Position numbers and translations under genes: made by a program. From Planctomycetota bacterium (GTDB taxonomy: Bacteria; Planctomycetota; SZUA-567; JAFGGJ01), in NCBI GenBank assembly GCA_016930595.1, contig JAFGGJ010000002.1, positions 50,325 to 114,324 of the forward strand: 64,000 nt of DNA, written 5' to 3'. This document shows positions 61,399 to 64,000 of this stretch, in pieces. How positions within the stretch are numbered: the first letter of the stretch is position 1; every line of letters starts with the position of its first letter. The notes under the pieces are model-generated. The model saw nothing but the letters and a program-made list of their open reading frames with translations. It was not told where the DNA came from and did not search any database.

Positions 61399-62258
61399 CA
61401 GGACCCCTCGTCCCTCTCCCCCTTGCCCTCTATGCTCCCCACCTGGATGTTCAACTGGCTCCTGAGCTCCATCTTCTCCACCTTCCCGTCGCGGATGCTC
61501 ACCACCCTGTCCGATACCGACAGCATCTTGTGATCGTGCGTCGCCGTGATTATCGTCACACCGCGGTCCTTGCTCAGCTTGCTCAGGCGCGTGATGATTT
61601 CCTCGCCGGTGTGCGTGTCCAGGTTACCCGTCGGCTCGTCCGCCAGTATGATGCTCGGGTCGTTCGCAAACGACCTCGCTATCGCAACGCGCTGCTGCTG
61701 CCCTCCGGACAGCTCGTCCGGCCGGTGGTGCAGCCGGTCCCCCAGCCCCACGGCGTCCAGCAGTTCCGACGCCCGCCGGTTGGCGTGCTCAACTTCGATG
61801 CCCCCCAGGAGCAGCGGCAGCGCCACGTTCTGCAGCGCCGTCATCACCGGAATTATGTTGTACGTCTGGAAGATGTACCCTATGCACCGGTTCCTGAACC
61901 GCGCCTGCTGTACCCTCGACAGCGCCCCGAGGTCCACACCCTGCACCTTCACGTCTCCCGCCGTCGGCTTGTCCAGGCCCCCTATCATGTTGAACAGCGT
62001 GCTCTTCCCCGACCCCGACGGCCCCATTATCGACAGGTACTCGCCCGCATATACGTCCAGCGATACCCCCTGAAGCGCCCATACCGTCTCCCCCTCCATC
62101 GCGTACGAACGCTTCACCCCGCGCACCGATACCACCACTCTCCTGTCGCGGGCGTAGTCCGGCAGCAGAGCATTACCCGCGTAGATGTCTTCCGTGTCCG
62201 GAGCGTTCTCTGCCGGGGCCGGCTCCTGGCCGGCCTGCTGCCGGGGATCTTCTGCCAA
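61398..62258 (-). CDS. ABC transporter ATP-binding protein (LolD/MacB type), first
   Basis: This 286-aa ATPase has Walker A GPSGSGKS, Q loop GYIFQTYNIIP, signature LSGGQQQRVAIARSFANDP, Walker B IILADEPTGNLD and H loop TATHDHKML. A ~35-residue acidic N-terminal extension precedes the domain. The start is TTG, five bases after GGAGG. It opens an ATPase-permease-ATPase-permease series and has a putative promoter upstream, apart from any read-through from the nucleotidyltransferase-like gene. Confidence 0.93.
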   Translation of the reverse strand: MAEDPRQQAGQEPAPAENAPDTEDIYAGNALLPDYARDRRVVVSVRGVKRSYAMEGETVWALQGVSLDVYAGEYLSIMGPSGSGKSTLFNMIGGLDKPTAGDVKVQGVDLGALSRVQQARFRNRCIGYIFQTYNIIPVMTALQNVALPLLLGGIEVEHANRRASELLDAVGLGDRLHHRPDELSGGQQQRVAIARSFANDPSIILADEPTGNLDTHTGEEIITRLSKLSKDRGVTIITATHDHKMLSVSDRVVSIRDGKVEKMELRSQLNIQVGSIEGKGERDEGS

Positions 62259-62303
62259 TGTCGCCTCCGCTGGTCGAAGCCGCCTGCCGCGTACGAAAAA
62301 TCA

Positions 62304-62331
62304 ATGTTACTCCACCCTCCCCCTCCGTCAA
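62304..62331 (-). promoter_or_regulatory. Putative promoter of the ABC/OPT array
   Basis: On the minus strand TTGACG, a 16-base spacer and TAACAT lie 45 bases upstream of the first ATPase. Confidence 0.55.
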
Positions 62332-62385
62332 GCCCCGCAGCTCTCCGCGTTTCGCCTCTCCACCCAGGGCACGCGCCGGACGGCC

Positions 62386-63546
62386 TCAGCGGGTCCTCAG
62401 CGCCCGGATGAGACGCTTTACCGCAAATGAACACCTCTGGCTCAGCCCCACCGCGTTCCCGGGCCCGGTCCGGTTCAACAGTATCCGCCCGGGATGCGGC
62501 CACAGGTACTTGCGTATCAGGCCCACCCTTCTGCCTAACGGCATGCGCATCCGGTGCACCATCTGGACAAGCCCGTCCGGCAGGTTTTCAGGGCCGCCCA
62601 TTGCTATCCTGTCGCAAACCGCGCGCTCCCCTTCGGCGAGTTCCTCGTCGAGATATCTCAACCCGGGGCTGGCCGGTATCACCCCGAACGTGTGCTGCAC
62701 CGCCCGCATCGTCGCCATGATGTAGAACCCGAAGCCCCAGCGCCTCACAAGTTCCACCCATCTGTGCCGGAATACCGACTCCTTCCTGAACAGCGCCGCA
62801 CAGTCCACCAGCCATCTCAGGCTCTGGGCCCGGGGCACCGTCCAGTAGTGGCAGCTCAGAAGCATCAGGGCGTCGATGTCGGACAACCTCTGGCAGCCGC
62901 CTTCCCCGCACGGCACCTCTTCCGCACGCGTCCCTATTTCAAGGAACGCTCCTTCCGGCAGGTCGTCGTATTGCCCGTGGTGTATGTCCACGACGGGCTT
63001 GCCTTCCGTCGCCAGCGGCAGCTCGTTCCCCTCGGTTTCAAAGTATTCCAGCAGCTTCCCGTGCACCGCCGGATGCCGGTAGCCGAGTTTTCCCAGGGCC
63101 GCTTTCGCCGCTTCCAGGTGGTACCGCCCTCTCGGCAGAATTATGTCTATGTCCCCGGATCTCCGCAGCGTCGCATCGCCGTAGAGCTGCTCCGACAGAA
63201 ACGGACCCTTGTACATGACGTAAGGTACCTGCGCCGCCGTCAGCGCAAGGGCCGCCGCTTCCGCCGCACGGGTCGCCTCCAGCATCGCCGCCGTGTGTTT
63301 CATGAAAACCGGTCGCAGCAGACCCTTGACCGTCTCCAGGTATTGGTCGCAGGGCTGCGCCTGCTTCACGGCGCGGTTGAGGTGCCCGGCGAGTCCCAGT
63401 TCATCCGCCGCAGCCACGAGCTTTTCCGCAGGGACGCGCGGCGGCGGCTCTTCACCGGCGCCGGTGTCGAAAAGGTGCCGGATCTCCGCCCCAAGGGCCG
63501 CGCGCGCCTCCGCGCTGACAACGCGGTCTCGCTCCAGTCGCGGCAC
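62386..63546 (-). CDS. Uncharacterised nucleotidyltransferase-like protein (NTP_transf_5 type)
   Basis: This 386-aa protein has the signature YVMYKGPFLSEQLYGDATLRRSGDIDIIL, close to the LKGxxL...LRxxxDIDLL pattern of the NTP_transf_5 group, with the acidic pair DID as the likely metal site. The remainder is helical. Such proteins often neighbour PqqD-like and export genes; the substrate is not known. The GTG at 63546 is chosen because GGAGGG lies five bases upstream and a consensus promoter lies just beyond; the longer frame would run through that promoter and into the divergent DMT gene. Confidence 0.82.
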   Translation of the reverse strand: MPRLERDRVVSAEARAALGAEIRHLFDTGAGEEPPPRVPAEKLVAAADELGLAGHLNRAVKQAQPCDQYLETVKGLLRPVFMKHTAAMLEATRAAEAAALALTAAQVPYVMYKGPFLSEQLYGDATLRRSGDIDIILPRGRYHLEAAKAALGKLGYRHPAVHGKLLEYFETEGNELPLATEGKPVVDIHHGQYDDLPEGAFLEIGTRAEEVPCGEGGCQRLSDIDALMLLSCHYWTVPRAQSLRWLVDCAALFRKESVFRHRWVELVRRWGFGFYIMATMRAVQHTFGVIPASPGLRYLDEELAEGERAVCDRIAMGGPENLPDGLVQMVHRMRMPLGRRVGLIRKYLWPHPGRILLNRTGPGNAVGLSQRCSFAVKRLIRALRTR

Positions 63547-63585
63547 CTTGGCCCTCCACGCACCGGTTCCCCCCGGCGCGTACAG

Positions 63586-63614
63586 AATATAGTCGCACGC
63601 GTCTCCCGTGTCAA
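63586..63614 (-). promoter_or_regulatory. Sigma70 promoter of the nucleotidyltransferase-like gene
   Basis: On the minus strand TTGACA, a 17-base spacer and TATATT, 39 bases upstream of the GTG. Confidence 0.8.
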
Positions 63615-63711
63615 ACCTTGCCGCCGCCGCGGGTGTTTGACGAAAACTCCCCAGGCGGTACCCTTTCCCTCTCCGGGCGGCGCGTCGCCGTCCGAACAGG
63701 ACGGGCCCGCA

Positions 63712-64000
63712 ATGCTGCGATACGTTCCCATTCTGGTGACGGTGGTGATCTGGTCGTGGTCGGACGTGTTTATCAAGCATCTCCAGACGGCCGGGTTCGA
63801 CTCTTTCAGCCAGAACTTCTACCGGTATGCGGTGAGTGCCGTCGTGATGCTCGTCATCGCCGCTCTGACCGACCGCCAGGGTCTCAGGAAGACCTTCTCT
63901 TCCCCGGCGTTCATCGTCGCCGGCCTCTTCTGCGCGGCCTACCAGACTTCCGCCGTCCTCGGTCTCTACTACGTCTTCCCGGCGTTCAGCGCGCTCATCA
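63712..64000 (+). CDS. DMT/EamA-family transporter (3' truncated by window edge)
   Basis: The frame opens at ATG 63712, with AGGA upstream, and stays open to the right edge. The visible ~96 residues read MLRYVPILVTVVIWSWSDVF, QNFYRYAVSAVVMLVIAAL, FIVAGLFCAAYQTSAVLGLYY. This is the start of an EamA-type drug/metabolite transporter with the typical WSWSDVFIK-type first helix and the RY at the second. The substrate is unknown. It is divergent from the nucleotidyltransferase-like gene. The ORF track omits it, probably because it is incomplete. Confidence 0.75.
   Translation, partial: MLRYVPILVTVVIWSWSDVFIKHLQTAGFDSFSQNFYRYAVSAVVMLVIAALTDRQGLRKTFSSPAFIVAGLFCAAYQTSAVLGLYYVFPAFSALI

Noticed and set aside
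62386-63780. 464-aa version of the nucleotidyltransferase-like protein
   Set aside because: The extra N-terminus runs through a TTGACA-17-TATATT promoter and into the divergent DMT gene. GGAGGG supports the GTG at 63546.
1-64000. CRISPR arrays, insertion sequences, prophage or integron genes
   Set aside because: No regularly spaced repeats, transposase, integrase or phage structural motifs were seen on either strand.

Overview
The window is high-GC bacterial chromosome with no sign of plasmid, phage or insertion-sequence content. Signal peptides, lipoboxes, a LolCDE/MacB-type ABC set and a beta-strand-rich surface lipoprotein point to a Gram-negative cell envelope. Several features recur in the PVC superphylum and related deep lineages: a large kinase with a Zn ribbon, jelly-roll and TPRs; stand-alone GspE-N/MshEN-like proteins; VIT/vWA and PKD/DNRLRE surface proteins; and very large FtsX-type permeases. 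A DUF39/NIL-ferredoxin sulfur operon suggests anaerobic or sulfide-based metabolism. I therefore suspect a Lentisphaerota/Planctomycetota-like or neighbouring lineage. No rRNA or phylogenetic marker in the window fixes this.

Layout. 0-8 kb: tail of a Gly-rich protein; a secreted VIT/vWA protein; a run with glutamate dehydrogenase, pyrF and truD; a D-lyxose-isomerase-like cupin; and a convergent methyltransferase. 8-12.5 kb: GH2 beta-mannosidase translationally coupled to a lipoprotein resembling a catalytically dead CehA/McbA protein. 12.6-16.8 kb: a four-gene signalling operon with a consensus sigma70 promoter (MshEN-like protein, receiver/HATPase protein, STAS/Zn-ribbon/HATPase fusion, second MshEN-like protein). 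16.9-17.1 kb: tRNA-Gln(CTG) and tRNA-Glu(CTC). 17.2-25.1 kb: a six-hairpin glycosidase-like protein, a 1,203-aa Ser/Thr kinase, a 440-bp structured intergenic region and a coiled-coil/HEAT lipoprotein. 25.2-28.1 kb: proA and mtnA (divergent), then a small membrane protein.

28.2-33.2 kb is a minus-strand sulfur operon: cysK, DUF39 homocysteine-biosynthesis protein, NIL-ferredoxin, Rrf2 regulator, larE and a ThiI-like PP-loop protein. The genes are tightly spaced behind one strong promoter, suggesting coordinated movement of sulfur into cysteine, homocysteine, thio-cofactor and tRNA. 33.3-40.0 kb: iolB, then divergently a PTS EIIA-like gene and two tandem antiporter/PII-like gene pairs, then a UbiB-type kinase. 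40.1-47.8 kb: surface lipoproteins, a DUF116-like protein, three glycosyltransferases and a GntR-LacI regulator.

47.9-63.5 kb is a long minus-strand transport array. It holds a nucleotidyltransferase-like protein, two ABC ATPase/permease pairs (the second permease is 1,887 aa with a degenerate M28 peptidase-like ectodomain), two OPT-like membrane proteins, an unknown protein and a PqqD-like protein. A DMT-family transporter runs off the right edge.

The best candidates for undescribed biology are the transport array, the MshEN/STAS/HATPase operon and the duplicated antiporter/PII-like pairs. Start codons were chosen from Shine-Dalgarno spacing and often differ from the longest ORF. Promoters and hairpins were found by eye. 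Family calls come from remembered motifs, not searches.
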